A DNA stretch of 64,000 nucleotides from Actinomortierella ambigua. Taxonomy: Eukaryota; Mortierellomycota; Mortierellomycetes; Mortierellales; Mortierellaceae. Below are positions 45,598 to 56,898 of this stretch, piece after piece (within the stretch, counting starts at the first letter, position 1; every line of letters begins with the position of its first letter). The notes under the pieces were generated by a model. It saw only the letters and a program-made list of their open reading frames with translations. It was not told the origin of the DNA and did no database searches. The translations under genes and the position numbers were made by a program. The stretch spans positions 62,001 to 126,000 of the forward strand of contig JAAAJB010000006.1 in NCBI GenBank assembly GCA_016098155.1, given 5' to 3'.

Positions 45598-45792
45598 GAG
45601 AGTCAGAAAGAGTGCGATGACCCCCTGCAGCTGACTCCGGCATCACATGCATGTGTTGAGCGTGCCAGTCACGCCACCCAACTGGGGGGAAAAAAAGCTA
45701 CATCATCAGTTTTGCATTACAACACGTCAGGCACAACGAACACGCACACACCCCTCTTACCATCCTTTCTCCATCGCCAACTCAGGAACAAC
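45598..45792. promoter_or_regulatory. Shared divergent promoter, TBCK / DCTN5
   Basis: Only 195 bases separate the two start codons, so the core promoters must overlap or abut. No TATA box is seen on either strand. Confidence 0.65.
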
Positions 45793-46810
45793 ATGGATTT
45801 GCCCGTCGTGCATTATAGCAAGTCAGAGTATATTGAAACTGTAAGCGGCAATGGAGCTGGGTAGTGACACGTATGACCCCCTAGTAAGCGCAAGCTCACA
45901 CATATCCGCTGTCTTAAATAGGACACAGGCAACAAAGTCTCTCGCAAGTCTATCATTTGTGGAAGTCAGAACATTGTTCTTGGTGGCAAGGTAGTTAGAG
46001 ACACACTTTCAACGCGTCTCACTATATGCATTGGCTGTCTCTTGCAGCAAACAACCCGTTTTGTATCGTTTTGTTCACCAAAATATCGTTCATTTTGCGG
46101 AGAGTAGACAATGATGCAGACAGGGAGCGTCATTCGAGGAGACTTGCGAAGGATAGGTACAGGCAGTCCCACAGTGGTATCAATTGGACGGTATTGTCTG
46201 CTATCACAAGGATGCGTTATCCGGCCACCATGCAAGGTTTATCGAGGGTATGTTTAAAATATCGTATCGCCGCTAATTGTCGTTGGCAGTGCAAGTTTAA
46301 GGACCATGACATTGATAGGTCTTTGTCACTTTTCTCGCCATCATTGTTTCTTTTTTTTTTTTCGCTCCAAAGAATGTTCAGTTACTACCCGATGAAGATT
46401 GGAGACCATGTCACCATTGGTGAACGGAGTGTCGTCCAGGCAGCTCAGATTGGCTCATATGTTCAAATTGGCAAGGACTGCGTCATTGGTCGGTTTGTCA
46501 TCATCAAGGATTGCTGTAAAATTGAGGACAACACAGTCATTCCTCCGAACGCCGTTGTACCATCCTTCAGCGTTTACCGTGGGTCACCAGGTAGGAGAGA
46601 CATATCGATAAATTGGGATGTAATATCACAATCTGCTTGCAAGGGCAGTCCGTCATCTTGAGCCCACCCTCAACTGTTTCCCTCTTTTATTTATGTGTTA
46701 ATAAAATAGGCAAAGTAGTGGATGAATTGCCAGAGAGTATTCAGGAGGTGATGGAGGCGAAGACGAAGGACCATTATGCCAAATTTATCCCAAACACAGA
46801 GACTAGGTAG
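45793..46810 (+). CDS. Dynactin subunit 5 (p25)
   Basis: Component of the pointed-end complex of dynactin, the dynein activator needed for long-range transport in hyphae. Five exons are inferred: 45793-45840, 45922-45990, 46108-46247, 46373-46590 and 46710-46810, giving 191 residues (family about 180-190). The beginning [19 protein letters not shown] and [11 protein letters not shown] is diagnostic. The left-handed beta-helix hexapeptide repeats follow: [59 protein letters not shown]. It ends with the p25 tail [21 protein letters not shown]. Exon 3 was started at 46108, not after the next AG, because [13 protein letters not shown] fills the repeat; exon 4 uses an AAG acceptor, the only non-YAG one in the window. 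Confidence 0.93.
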
Positions 46811-49800
46811 ACCAAAGATGACTTCCGCTACAAGGAGTGCGGCCAGTATACCAACCTTGCGTTATCAACAACTGCTTTTCAGAAGCCCTTGCTTACCGAC
46901 ATCAATGCAACATATTGGTATTAAGAGTTCTTATGAGCGTAGCTATCTGCATTCTTCAAATCGTGGTATTTTTATGGTCAGGGGACGAAGGTGATAAAGG
47001 TGTTGGAGTATACAGCAGGAGCACAGTATCGCTTGATCACAGTGTGCTCCGAGAAACAAATCTTGGCGGCCCGCACTCCTTGTATTATTGAGAGGCAGTC
47101 AGATTACAGGCTATTGACCACGAGTGGTGGCATAGTGGTGTCGTAGAGACAATGTAAAAGGCTGTCAGTTGGTGTCAATATGCGGGCGCTACTCGCTGGC
47201 AGGCCAAGGGATTATGTTCAATCATACCGAAGGCGGAACATCAGGATAAAGACAGGTTCCCCATTCTAGTTCACGTTTGGAGTTACCATTAATTTGGTGG
47301 GTTGGGCGACAATATTCAACCCATTATCATATTCACGTTAAAGTTGGGGGAGGACACCACGAACTTTGAAGGCCTTTCGTGGAAGGGAGACTCGTTGTGC
47401 TGAGAATACCTGCATAGTATAGTTTCTATTGTGTTATAGCAACGTCTCATGCGCTGTTGGGGGAAGAAGAGGAAGGGGCTTGGTAAGCGTACCCAAACAT
47501 CCTATTGCATAGGATTCGATTCGTCCATTCTTCTCTAAACTGACACTTTAGACTGTAATTCATCAGCACGTTTCTCTCTTATTTTATTTTTGGCGTCTGT
47601 TAGAACCAACTGACCAACAGCTCGCCGAATCGAGAAGAGCTGTAAGGATCTCGCGGATGATATTCAATGCTTTTAGTGCTTATTGTCATGTTGGCCCAAG
47701 CCAACTGTTCTCGCCCGTAATTCCGCTGAATTGTGCCCTCTATGGTACCCTACCTATGAACTCCTTCTGGCCATTGAACCGCAACAAGTTGCTAAAGAGT
47801 AAGTGCCCCTTCGCAGTTGTATGTGTGCATGTGTGTGGTTTTTTTCACACGCACAAGCACCACATTACACTTCTTTTTTTTTCCACCTTGGTGGTGCTCG
47901 CAAAGCTAAACAGTCGCGTGCCTCAGTATATCTGATTCTTACCCTCCTTTCCCCCATGGACGACCATTGATGCGCACGAAGAATCACCATCTTCCGTCTC
48001 TTTTGAATATCCATATCGCACGTGAAAGGTAGCCAATTCGCGCGATTTTTTTTTCACCACCTCAAGATGTGGGCCAATCAATCACGTTTGTTCTACTTGG
48101 CCTTGGAGAAGAAATTCGTTTACTGACTTTAATGTATGGCAAGTAACCCCTATCCACTGTAGACCACTCGCTGTACGGTTGGATCAACCTCCCTATTTCA
48201 TATACTTCCGAGGAGTACAGTGGACGCCATCCAGTGCTTTCAATACGTCCCACGGAACAGATAAACTGCTGGCGCCCCTTCCATTTTTTTTTTTTTTACT
48301 GATAAAAATAATTTTGAATGAAAGCATGTTGTTGTGAAAGTCAAGCCTCGAGTGGTCGCGATCCCCATTCTAGGTGAGGCAAGCTCTTCTAGGAGGGAGG
48401 AGCGCCATGTTGAATATCAGTCTTCCACCAGGACCATTTTAGAATCGCTTATTCTACCATTCAGTTTCATATCTATAGCTAGCTCCACCACCATCTTAAA
48501 CTATTCTTGAATGGCCGCGTATGGGGTTCTCTATTTGTGCACTGTTTTTTCTCGTCCCTGTTTGGTCCATCACACCCCATGACCAACAGAGATGATGTTT
48601 TTGAGGTACGTAGCGGGCACTTTAAATCATATGGTCACCGAAAAGGAAAATAGTTTTACGCACGGCGTCGAGTTTATTGTATTTTCTTAATAGGAGGGCG
48701 GGGAAGTATGGGGAGGGGCCAAGTTTAATTCAGGCACCCAGATCTTTACGATTATTACGAGAGAGCAAATTCTCTCCATTCGACAGAGCCACTCGAGGGT
48801 GAGGAGGTGCAAGAGCCAACGTGTAACGAATGCAAATTTCTAGACACTCCTCCTTGCAGATCCAACCCCCATCTCGTCTTTCCACTGCCAGAGTATGTCT
48901 TCCACCGTTGCTTGTGTTCCACGACTTGAATGCTCGATGACAAGAGCTGAAGTGGGGTAGGCAGTTGGGTTCTGGAAGAAGAAAAAAAAAGACCGAGAAT
49001 GCACTTGTGTTTCATTCAGTGTCGTTTATATAACAACAGACACTTTGGCTAGTACGCGATGCAAATAGCGAAGGATGATGGTGTATAAATCATTGATAAC
49101 TGTCATGAATCTGGACACGCTGTGTCGAATGAAAAGTGCAGCATGCTGGCTGGCGAGGCCATGTCTATTCTAAGACGCGACTTAGCAGTGACTAAGTCGT
49201 AGCCCGGTTTGCTCGTGGCAGGTTTCTTACCACCGAGGAGAAACACCGGGTACCACTTGGACGCACAGATCGCAGAGAGATGAGTAAGGGGCCTCGAACA
49301 ACAACAACGCGAGCAGAGTGAATTATGCATGAGACAGAGGATAGGGGGAGGAGGTTGCATGACCTTCTACGAATTACGAACGGGTGCCTGTTGGCTTCCT
49401 TCCTTCTACTGGACATATTGTTGGCCCAGGGATAGGAAGAGAGGAAGAGAGGGGCGTGGCGTGAGAGGAGGATGGACGGTGTGGAAAGTCTAGGGAGGGG
49501 TGAGACAAGGTGGAGAGAGGCGAGGCACGAGCGACGTTTTATTGACAGGGCGTTCATTTCTTGGGATGGGTACCTCCCTCGTGCCCGCCACTCTCCCTCG
49601 GGTCGGTCAGACCAAGTTCTCGGCAACCCAAGCGAGCCTTTGAAGGGAGGCGAGCACATTGGCCGAGCTAGGGCGAATAAGAGTGGGCGACGGAGGGAAA
49701 GCGAGGGGAAACACTCCACAACCCCACTCGAGAGGAGAGAGAGAGTGTGCATGTGTGCAACTGATAATCCAACAAACAAATGCACGACCTTGCACACACA

Positions 49801-50261
49801 CACACACAAAATAACAGAGAGCTTTCAATGGTGGCGAGTACACGAAAGTGCTTTATTTTCTCCGTTGGGGGTGAATCGTATCCTTTAAAAGCCTGAACAT
49901 TCCTTTCCCTCCCTCGTCCTGCCTGTGCTCTTCTTTTCTTTCCACTCAACTCAAAAAAATCTCGTCTTGCATCTACTCTCTTCCTTCCTCTCACTCTCAC
50001 TCTCTGTCGTTTGTGTGCCTTTCTCTGCCCTGTGCTCATTGCTCTTACTCTTTCTCCATTGCATTCCCCATTTCACCATTGTCAAACCATCTCTCGGTCT
50101 GCACAGTATCCAACGGCGCCAAAAATCACCCCTTCTACCCCCATTTTCTTTCCTGTCACCAGCTGCTTTGCTTCTCTGGATCAGCCATTGCTCCTCTCCT
50201 CTCCACTCACTTGCATACCCAACACGCCTCATAGCCAATTGACCTTCCAGCGACAGCAATC
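46811..50261. other. 3.5-kb gene-poor region
   Basis: Short ORFs (longest about 205 codons, 49192-49809 on the minus strand) have no recognisable domain and lie in simple or GC-poor sequence. The last 300 bases before 50262 are C/T-rich on the plus strand, the leader of the CENP-B-type gene. A CA repeat occurs near 49793-49807. No RNA gene was recognised. Confidence 0.5.
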
Positions 50262-52832
50262 ATGGGCGTCTTTGGCGAGAAACACACATCCCTCACGCGC
50301 GAGCAAAAGCGCCAGCTGATCCATCAAGCAGACACACACAAACTGAGACCGACAGAAGTGTGCGACTGGGTATTACAGACATGGGGCCTCCGCATCGCGC
50401 GTGTCACAGTGTACTCGATTCTTCACAAACAGCGGGCCTCGTTGATGGCTGGCCACAGGGACCTGTACCAGTCAATGCAAAAGCTCTCTGCCTCGTCTTT
50501 GTCTTCCTCTTCACATGATCAAGCTTGCACCCTCCCGTCCTCCTCGTCCACAACCCCATCCCCCGCCTCTGACGCACACATGAAGCGGTGTCGCAAGGGC
50601 AGCACCAGCAGCAACAGTGGCCGGATCACAAAGCGTGCCCCTCCATCGCCGGTGCCTTCTCCTCGCAGCGACAGCCATCGTCGCAACTCGTCTGCGTCGT
50701 CGGTGTACATGTCCTGCTCTCCTTCCCCTGCGCCTGCTGAATTGACTTTCACCTCCACATCCACACCCAACAGCTGCAGCAGCAGTCACACCTTGTCCCA
50801 CCACGACGCGTCCCGCTGCTCTCATGCCAATCCGGCTGGCTCGGCTGGCTCGGCTCACCCAAATGCCTCGGCTGGCGCCCTCGGCTCCTCCTTCGGCTCG
50901 GTACCGTCACTAGCACTCCCTGCCGCCGCCAATAGCACCTCTCCCCCTCCCCCATCCTCCGCCTCGCCGTCCCCTTCCCGCGCAGCCTCGGGTGCGAAAT
51001 GGGAGGGCCAGCTCAAGCGCGTTCGAGAGCCTGCCTCGGTCGAGCTTGACCGGGCCATGGTTCAGTTCCTCAAGTCGGACAAGGCGGTCGATGCCAACGG
51101 CCGGCGACTCAACGACGCCGAGCTGCAGTCGCACGCGCTACGCCTGGCAAAGTCCATCCCCTCAGCAGCCCGCATGCGCTGCTCGTTTGGGTGGCTGCGC
51201 CACTTCAAGCGGCGGCTGGGCGTGCAGTGGGCCGCTGATCGGCTCGGCCGCTACCGGTGGATCATCGAGATGGACCATGAGGAAGACGGCAACAATAGCA
51301 ACGACCACAGCTTCCTCAACAGAATCAACGGCGAGCCGAGCACAGACGCCTCTCCCCCACCCTCTGAATCCTCCCTCTCCCCTCTGCCCACCCAACTTTC
51401 CTCTCCCACACTCTCCTCTCCCGCGCTCGACGGCTCACCCCTACTTGCGTTCCCCACAGCTTTTGAAGACCACTCGCTGACACATGAAGACCTCCACTGC
51501 TACAACAACAACAACAACAACAAGTCAACAAACATTGCTTCCAACCTTAGCCGGAAACGCAAGAGCGACGCCACAGCTCTGGCAGCCCAGCCCTCGTCCA
51601 CCCCTTCGGTTTCAGGTACCTGGCCCATGCTCACTCACCTGAAGCAAGAGACCGATCAGGACCACCATGCTCTGCACCAAGTACTCTATCATACAGGCTA
51701 CCCTACCCAGCCATTGGGATCTGCCACAGCCGTTGCTGCTCTTCACGGACCATCCCGACAACACCATGGCTACCAAGCCAGTCAGCAGCTCTTCGCTTCC
51801 ACAGGCCCCCTGACACCACTCGATACCCTTCCGCCGCTCGTGATGCCCAATAATACCCATGGTTCTCCTGACCTTAGCGCCATTGGATCCAACTCCCTTT
51901 CGTCTGCAGTCAAGCACGAGTCGTCTGCTACGGCACCAGCCTCTTCAGCTGCTGCCTCGGCCACCACCACCACCAGCCCATCCTTTGGCATGAGCGTCGA
52001 TGGAGGCATGCGCAAGGTCCCCACCAAGGAAGAGGCCCTTGATCTGCTGCAGAGTCTCCTTTTGTACTACGAGCAAGATCACCATTACACAGGTGAACAG
52101 CAGACCCTCCTACTTCCACGGTGGATCCACCAACAGCGCCAGATTATGCAGCAGACTCCCAGCGACGATGGCCGGCTATCGTGGCTGCGGGCTGCACCGC
52201 CGACGTCGCTCTTCCACTCTATCGACTTTTCGGCCCTGGGTGGGGCAGCTACCTCTGGTACGGCGTCTACCACCACGGCTTCGGCTCCTCCACCGCCGGC
52301 TCGGACAAGCTCGTCTTCATCGCCACCTTCGTCCCTCAGCTTCCTGGGCCTTGCCTCGCCAGCGCCGTCTGTCACTCATAGCCCAACGCCTTTCCAGCTG
52401 CAGCAGCCGCATCCTATGCCGATGGGTATGCACCCCTTGGCCTTGCCCATGCACCACCAGGCAGGGCAAGGTGCAGCTCATGGACTCCACACCATGACGC
52501 CCATGTCGCCCCCAGCTTCCGTCTCGGCAGCAGCGGCAGCGGCAGCCGCAGCTACGACGGTCTCGCTCCTGAGTGCAGCGGCCTCGGCAGGTCTGTTGAC
52601 CACGACCACGACTTCGATGCCGAGCTCCTCTAGCACGACACCCTCGTCGACGGCGACGATCGCAGTGGGTTCGGCCGGTACGAACACTGTGTCGATGCCG
52701 TCATCGTCTTCGTCTTCATCTTCCTCAACCATCTCGTCACTGGCTTCGCCGATAGAGCAGCAGATGTACTTTGCACATCAGCAGCATGTTGCCGAAACCC
52801 AGCTTGCTCGGATGATGTACAGCGGCCATTGA
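50262..52832 (+). CDS. CENP-B/Pogo-type helix-turn-helix DNA-binding protein without transposase core
   Basis: Probable nuclear DNA-binding regulator derived from a Pogo/Tigger-like transposase. Single exon, 856 residues. Residues about 8-60 form a psq/CENPB_N-like HTH (LTREQKRQLIHQADTHK, then VCDWVLQTWGLRIARVTVYSILHK). Residues about 243-330 form the second, Tc5/CENPB-type domain: VELDRAMVQFLKSD, RLAKSIPSAARMRCSFGWLRHFKRRLGV. The rest is Ser/Pro/Ala/Gln-rich with no DDE catalytic triad, so transposition is not expected. One ordered stretch near 52011-52085 (RKVPTKEEALDLLQSLLLYYEQ) could be a short helical interaction motif. The start is the first ATG after a C/T-rich leader. Its role as a transcription factor is inference from domain content. 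Confidence 0.85.
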   Translation: MGVFGEKHTSLTREQKRQLIHQADTHKLRPTEVCDWVLQTWGLRIARVTVYSILHKQRASLMAGHRDLYQSMQKLSASSLSSSSHDQACTLPSSSSTTPSPASDAHMKRCRKGSTSSNSGRITKRAPPSPVPSPRSDSHRRNSSASSVYMSCSPSPAPAELTFTSTSTPNSCSSSHTLSHHDASRCSHANPAGSAGSAHPNASAGALGSSFGSVPSLALPAAANSTSPPPPSSASPSPSRAASGAKWEGQLKRVREPASVELDRAMVQFLKSDKAVDANGRRLNDAELQSHALRLAKSIPSAARMRCSFGWLRHFKRRLGVQWAADRLGRYRWIIEMDHEEDGNNSNDHSFLNRINGEPSTDASPPPSESSLSPLPTQLSSPTLSSPALDGSPLLAFPTAFEDHSLTHEDLHCYNNNNNNKSTNIASNLSRKRKSDATALAAQPSSTPSVSGTWPMLTHLKQETDQDHHALHQVLYHTGYPTQPLGSATAVAALHGPSRQHHGYQASQQLFASTGPLTPLDTLPPLVMPNNTHGSPDLSAIGSNSLSSAVKHESSATAPASSAAASATTTTSPSFGMSVDGGMRKVPTKEEALDLLQSLLLYYEQDHHYTGEQQTLLLPRWIHQQRQIMQQTPSDDGRLSWLRAAPPTSLFHSIDFSALGGAATSGTASTTTASAPPPPARTSSSSSPPSSLSFLGLASPAPSVTHSPTPFQLQQPHPMPMGMHPLALPMHHQAGQGAAHGLHTMTPMSPPASVSAAAAAAAAATTVSLLSAAASAGLLTTTTTSMPSSSSTTPSSTATIAVGSAGTNTVSMPSSSSSSSSSTISSLASPIEQQMYFAHQQHVAETQLARMMYSGH

Positions 52833-55388
52833 AGAAAACTACGTTTTTTTTTGGCTTTTGATTTTTTTTTATTGCAATCCATCTTGTTCATTATTACTAC
52901 TATTATTATTGTACTTGTAGAAGGTCTTTTACCAACCCATAAAAAATGCAGTACGCATTGCTATTATCCTATGGTCTTCAAAATCATAGAATGAATTGTT
53001 TATATACCACAGTTGAACATTACCTGCTGATATTGGGGAGCCTCAATCACATTTTCGAAAGCTACTTGGCCGCATGCATGCCGAAATGTGGGCTGCTAAC
53101 GGGATGTATGGGTGCGCGACTCTTACCTCTTGGATGCACCGGGATAGAAGCCACCAGCAATATGATAGAACTTGAGCTTTAAACGCGTCAAAGGGCATTT
53201 GGTATCTTGAAATGACAGGCTCCAAGAGTCGATAGATGGTAGATCACATCTTTACTTCTTCCTGCTCACACAAATCTTTTCCCCTTCTTCATTGCTCTTT
53301 CTTGCCTCACATGGCACGATGATAAAGACTAGCCCAAAAAAAAAAAAAAAAAAACATTCAACCATCTCTCTTACCTGGCTTCCAACAAGTTGCTAGTAAA
53401 CCTATTTATGAAAAAAAAGCAGTACCTCGCTCAACCACGAAATTGTCGCGTGTCACTTATGTGTGGTACGGAAGATAGAGGGTCTTCGCGAAGAGCCTTT
53501 GGTGTCACCATGGATGGTGTCGAACGACTGCAAAGGGGCAAAACAGAGCAGTGCCTCATCTCTTTCTCATTCCACAACAGCAGGGCTCATCTCCATTCGG
53601 TTTCATTCCTTGCAGCTCAATGGAGTCCTCATGTCAAACCTCCACTTTATAGACTCGGAACCAGTCCATTTTTTTTTTTTGCTTTCTTACTATTTCCTCC
53701 CTCTCCTTCTTTCTCTCACGTTAGCACTCTCGCGTTAACACGACAGCAAAGCGGGTCCAATGGCTCAACTGAGCTGCAGATTAAGGTACTGCCGAGGCGC
53801 AGTTCAATATTGGAAGGATGTACGAGCAAGGACGAGGAGCCAAGCAGGGCGATATCTGGGATGAAAAAAGTGGCGTATGAAGGCTGCTGTTCAAAGGAAG
53901 CCCTGTCCTTTATCAAGCCCATGTTTCTTGTCGTACTCCTCCGGTCCGAAGTGCCAGGTGCGCCGACATCGCGATGTCCTTGCAGGCCATATTCTGAAGT
54001 AGAGGGGTGAAACGGCAAGAGCGAGAGGGGGGTTATGCAATTGCCGACAGGAAAACGACTGTCCTATTTTTCTGCGAAAGTTTCGTTGCTATTTGGTCCA
54101 TTGTTCCTTCTGGCTGCTTCGATCGCACACAGCTCAAGCCTCGCTGAGTTTTTCGGCACCTACATTCCCACCTCGTTACGCAGTCAAGAGATGAGCCATA
54201 CATAGGTGAACAGTCTCCTGGGCACTCCTCATGAGGTTTCTTAAAGTCCGTAGCAATCGCCTGCCAACCACAAGTGGTCAGCAGGCTTCATAATTCCTGT
54301 AGGGGAAGGTGGTACTTCATAAGGAATGCTGTCTCTTGTTGAGGCGCTCTTTGGTCGCGGAGAAGGACAAAAAAATACGAGAGAGAGTTCGCAAAGTAAA
54401 AATAAATGGAGTCGACCATCACTCTTGTAGTTTATTTTATTTCATTTGAAGGTATGCAGAATCAGAAGTGTTCAGCTGGATGTTGTACAGTATCGAGAAC
54501 GATGCTCAGATCTTCTCTGTTTTCTTCTGTGTAGATATGTATGGTTTCATAGCATGAAGAATGATTCTCGAGAGCCCTTCTCAGAAAGCTCCTAACAAGT
54601 TCATCCAGGGGGCCAAGGCAAAAAGGTAAGGGGACCGGGGGCAGAGGGGTGAAGGCACCGGGGGTGGGATGGTGATGGGGTGAGGTGAATGGGTGAACTG
54701 CAACCAACTGCGAGGGGGCAAAGACGCCAAGGGGGCACCATAGCAGGTAGCAGGGGCGGTATCAGAGGCCACAGAACATGCCCTTCGTTCGTGGAGGGCC
54801 GGTCTGGGCGTGGGAGAAACTCTTCTTTCATTTTATTGTCACAGCCGTATCCCAGTGCTCAAGGCACGCAGTGTTACTGAGGAAAAAGAAGGGGTACTTG
54901 TGAGGAATCCAAACAGGAAAAATAATAAAAAGGGCGAAATTTGTCACAGGGTCCGCTTGGTGCAGAGATGGCTCAAATACTATAACAAAAAGATATGATA
55001 ACAAGAGTTCGACAGAGACTAACTCAAATACCTAAAGGCAATGTATAGTCAATGTGCTCTGCTACCACTGTTGTGAATGCGCCTGTGCTCTTTGGCACTA
55101 CAAGACCGCAAGTACAAAGGGATCGTACATCAAGGATGCTGAATCTATGGCACACGAGGCGAGGGTAAAGAAGGTAGTTGGGATATAAAGGATAAAGAAT
55201 GAAAGGATGGCATTATCGCCAACCCAATGGGTAGGATCAGATGAGCGCTTTGTTGACGAGAGTTATATTCAAGAAGAAAATATGGGGCTGGGGGTCTGTA
55301 TATCTATCTAGCTATGGGGTTTGATTTGGCTACCAGTTTGACGATTTTTTCCACCCCCAGCAGATCCAAAAGGGGTATCCACAAGCTT
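52833..55388. other. 2.6-kb gene-poor region
   Basis: No supported gene. A homopolymer A run lies at about 53337-53354. ORFs at 53390-54010 and 54462-54707 have no recognisable features. Confidence 0.5.
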
Positions 55389-55951
55389 TCACAAATCGCC
55401 ATTCTCCATGGCCTCTCCTTTCTCACCATACACCTTCAGCCACTCTTGCACCGTGCCACCCATCATTAACTGTACATTGAGGGCTGGGATGACGAACCAG
55501 ATCACGAGGAAAATGAGGGGAGAGGAGAGGCAGGACGTCGACGAAGACGAGGAGCATGAAGACGACGAAGGGGAGAGGGGCAGTGATGAGAGCGAAGAAG
55601 AAGCGACTAAAGAGGATAGAGTAGAGGAAGAATATGAATTCTCCAGATGATGTTCGAGTTCGTTGCAGACACTCACCCCCTCAAAACCAGTCGTGTGGAA
55701 GATATAATTGAATATCTAATAGAGGAGACTCTAAGGTGGAGCAGTGACAAGGGGAAGAGTACAATAAGCCTCGCCCTGCGCATTTCGGGAAGGGGTGCGA
55801 CCATTTCAAATGATAATAGGAAATGTTGTCCACAAAATATCTCGGCAAGTGCCAAGAATAAAGTTGTGTGGGTCAGGGGGCGCACTTGATAGCGGTCGAG
55901 TGGAAGGCATTTTGGGCTAAAAATCAGGGCAGTAAAACTGAGCTCCACCAT
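55389..55951 (-). pseudogene. Possible membrane-protein gene or remnant, not resolved
   Basis: Two minus-strand frames look gene-like but do not join cleanly. The upstream one (55951 to about 55677) begins MVELSFTAL and contains RYQVRPLTHTTLFLALAEIF followed by hydrophobic sequence; the R-x-L-T-H element beside a helix recalls rhomboid-like membrane proteins, a weak resemblance only. It runs into a good donor GTGAGT at 55676-55671. Downstream, an acceptor TAG at about 55609-55607 leads into a Ser-rich frame ending with LIFLVIWFVIPALNVQLMMGG, then VQEWLKVYGEKGEAMENG and a stop at 55389. In another frame the same stretch encodes a hydrophobic segment (FFFALITAPLPFVVFMLLVF), so an indel may have shifted the frame. 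Either a short real gene or a decayed copy. Confidence 0.28.
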
Positions 55952-56586
55952 AGAGTGCTAACCCTTACAGGATTAGTCCAAGTTTGTTTTCGTGTCACTT
56001 TTCACGTTGTCCCCTTTTCTTGTTGTCCCTTGCCCTGACTTCTTATCTCTTGTTCTTTACCCGCTATTGATGTTGTCTCCAATGCTATCCCTTCGTGTCC
56101 TCACCCTCTTCTCTGCCCTCACCTTTTCCCCCCCTCTCTCATCCTTCCTGGTTGGTCTCATCTTTCCTTTCTGGCATTCATTTTCATCAGCCATTCCTTT
56201 CACCCCCCTTTGCGTACAAAAAGAGACGACGTATGCCTAAAACCCTTCACCCTTCACCCTTCACCTACTCACAGCCGACCCCATATAAAGACTCTGAACT
56301 CGTAACAGCACTCACAACGCTCGCAGCAACGCTCGTAATAGATAACCGCAGCAAGAACCATCTTCAGCACCCTCATCAGAGCGCCATTTGTAGACTCTTC
56401 ACAAAACCGCTCACAAGAACACCTGAACATCTCTAAGCTCGCGCCGTACAAGCTTTTTTTGGCCAGACTATAGTAAGATCATAAGACGGGTGTGTTGCGA
56501 TCAACCAAAGTAAAAGACTTGGCCGTCCCATAGCAACAGTCTGCTGATTGTACGTAGAATCGATTTCAACCATTTTTAAGGTTGCA
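55952..56586. other. Upstream region of a small secreted-protein gene
   Basis: Contains a C/T-rich plus-strand tract (about 56000-56210), a threefold CCCTTCA repeat at 56243-56263 and a TATATAAAG-like box at about 56284-56290, about 300 bases ahead of the next start codon. Confidence 0.5.
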
Positions 56587-56898
56587 ATGAAAATCATTCA
56601 ATCTTCGATTCTAGCTTTCGTTTTGGCTCATATCACCCTTGGTCAATCGTCTCCACCGGTTGGACCCATGCCGGACTTCAAGGGGAAAGTGCTTTATGAG
56701 GTCTTCACCACCAAATTGAATGACTACCAGATAGAAGCAAAGGATATCAGCGGCAAGGGCCGGATTATTTTCTGGCCATTCAACTGGATAGTTTGTACTC
56801 AGTATCCCGAAGCCGATGCTCCATTATACCCCGAAGTGGTGGTGAAGGTCGGCGTTGTCCGTTACAACGAGGCTTGCCCCATCAAGACCGTTGATTAG
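56587..56898 (+). CDS. Small secreted protein, unknown function
   Basis: Unrecognised 103-residue protein. The frame opens further upstream at 56548, but MKIIQSSILAFVLAHITLG at 56587 is a textbook signal peptide with likely cleavage near residue 19-20. The mature part of about 84 residues is a compact sequence with two cysteines (VCTQYP and EACPIK), so one disulphide is possible. It has strand-like stretches (GKVLYEVFTTKLNDYQIEA, GRIIFWPFNWIV, YPEVVVKVGVVRY), compatible with a small beta fold. It stands alone in a gene-poor region beside a retroelement relic. Secreted effector or wall protein is a possibility only. Confidence 0.68.
   Translation: MKIIQSSILAFVLAHITLGQSSPPVGPMPDFKGKVLYEVFTTKLNDYQIEAKDISGKGRIIFWPFNWIVCTQYPEADAPLYPEVVVKVGVVRYNEACPIKTVD

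Noticed and set aside
49071..49130. GATGATGG and CATGA strings suggestive of a box C/D snoRNA
   Set aside because: No convincing D box (CTGA) with terminal stem at the right spacing; too weak to report.
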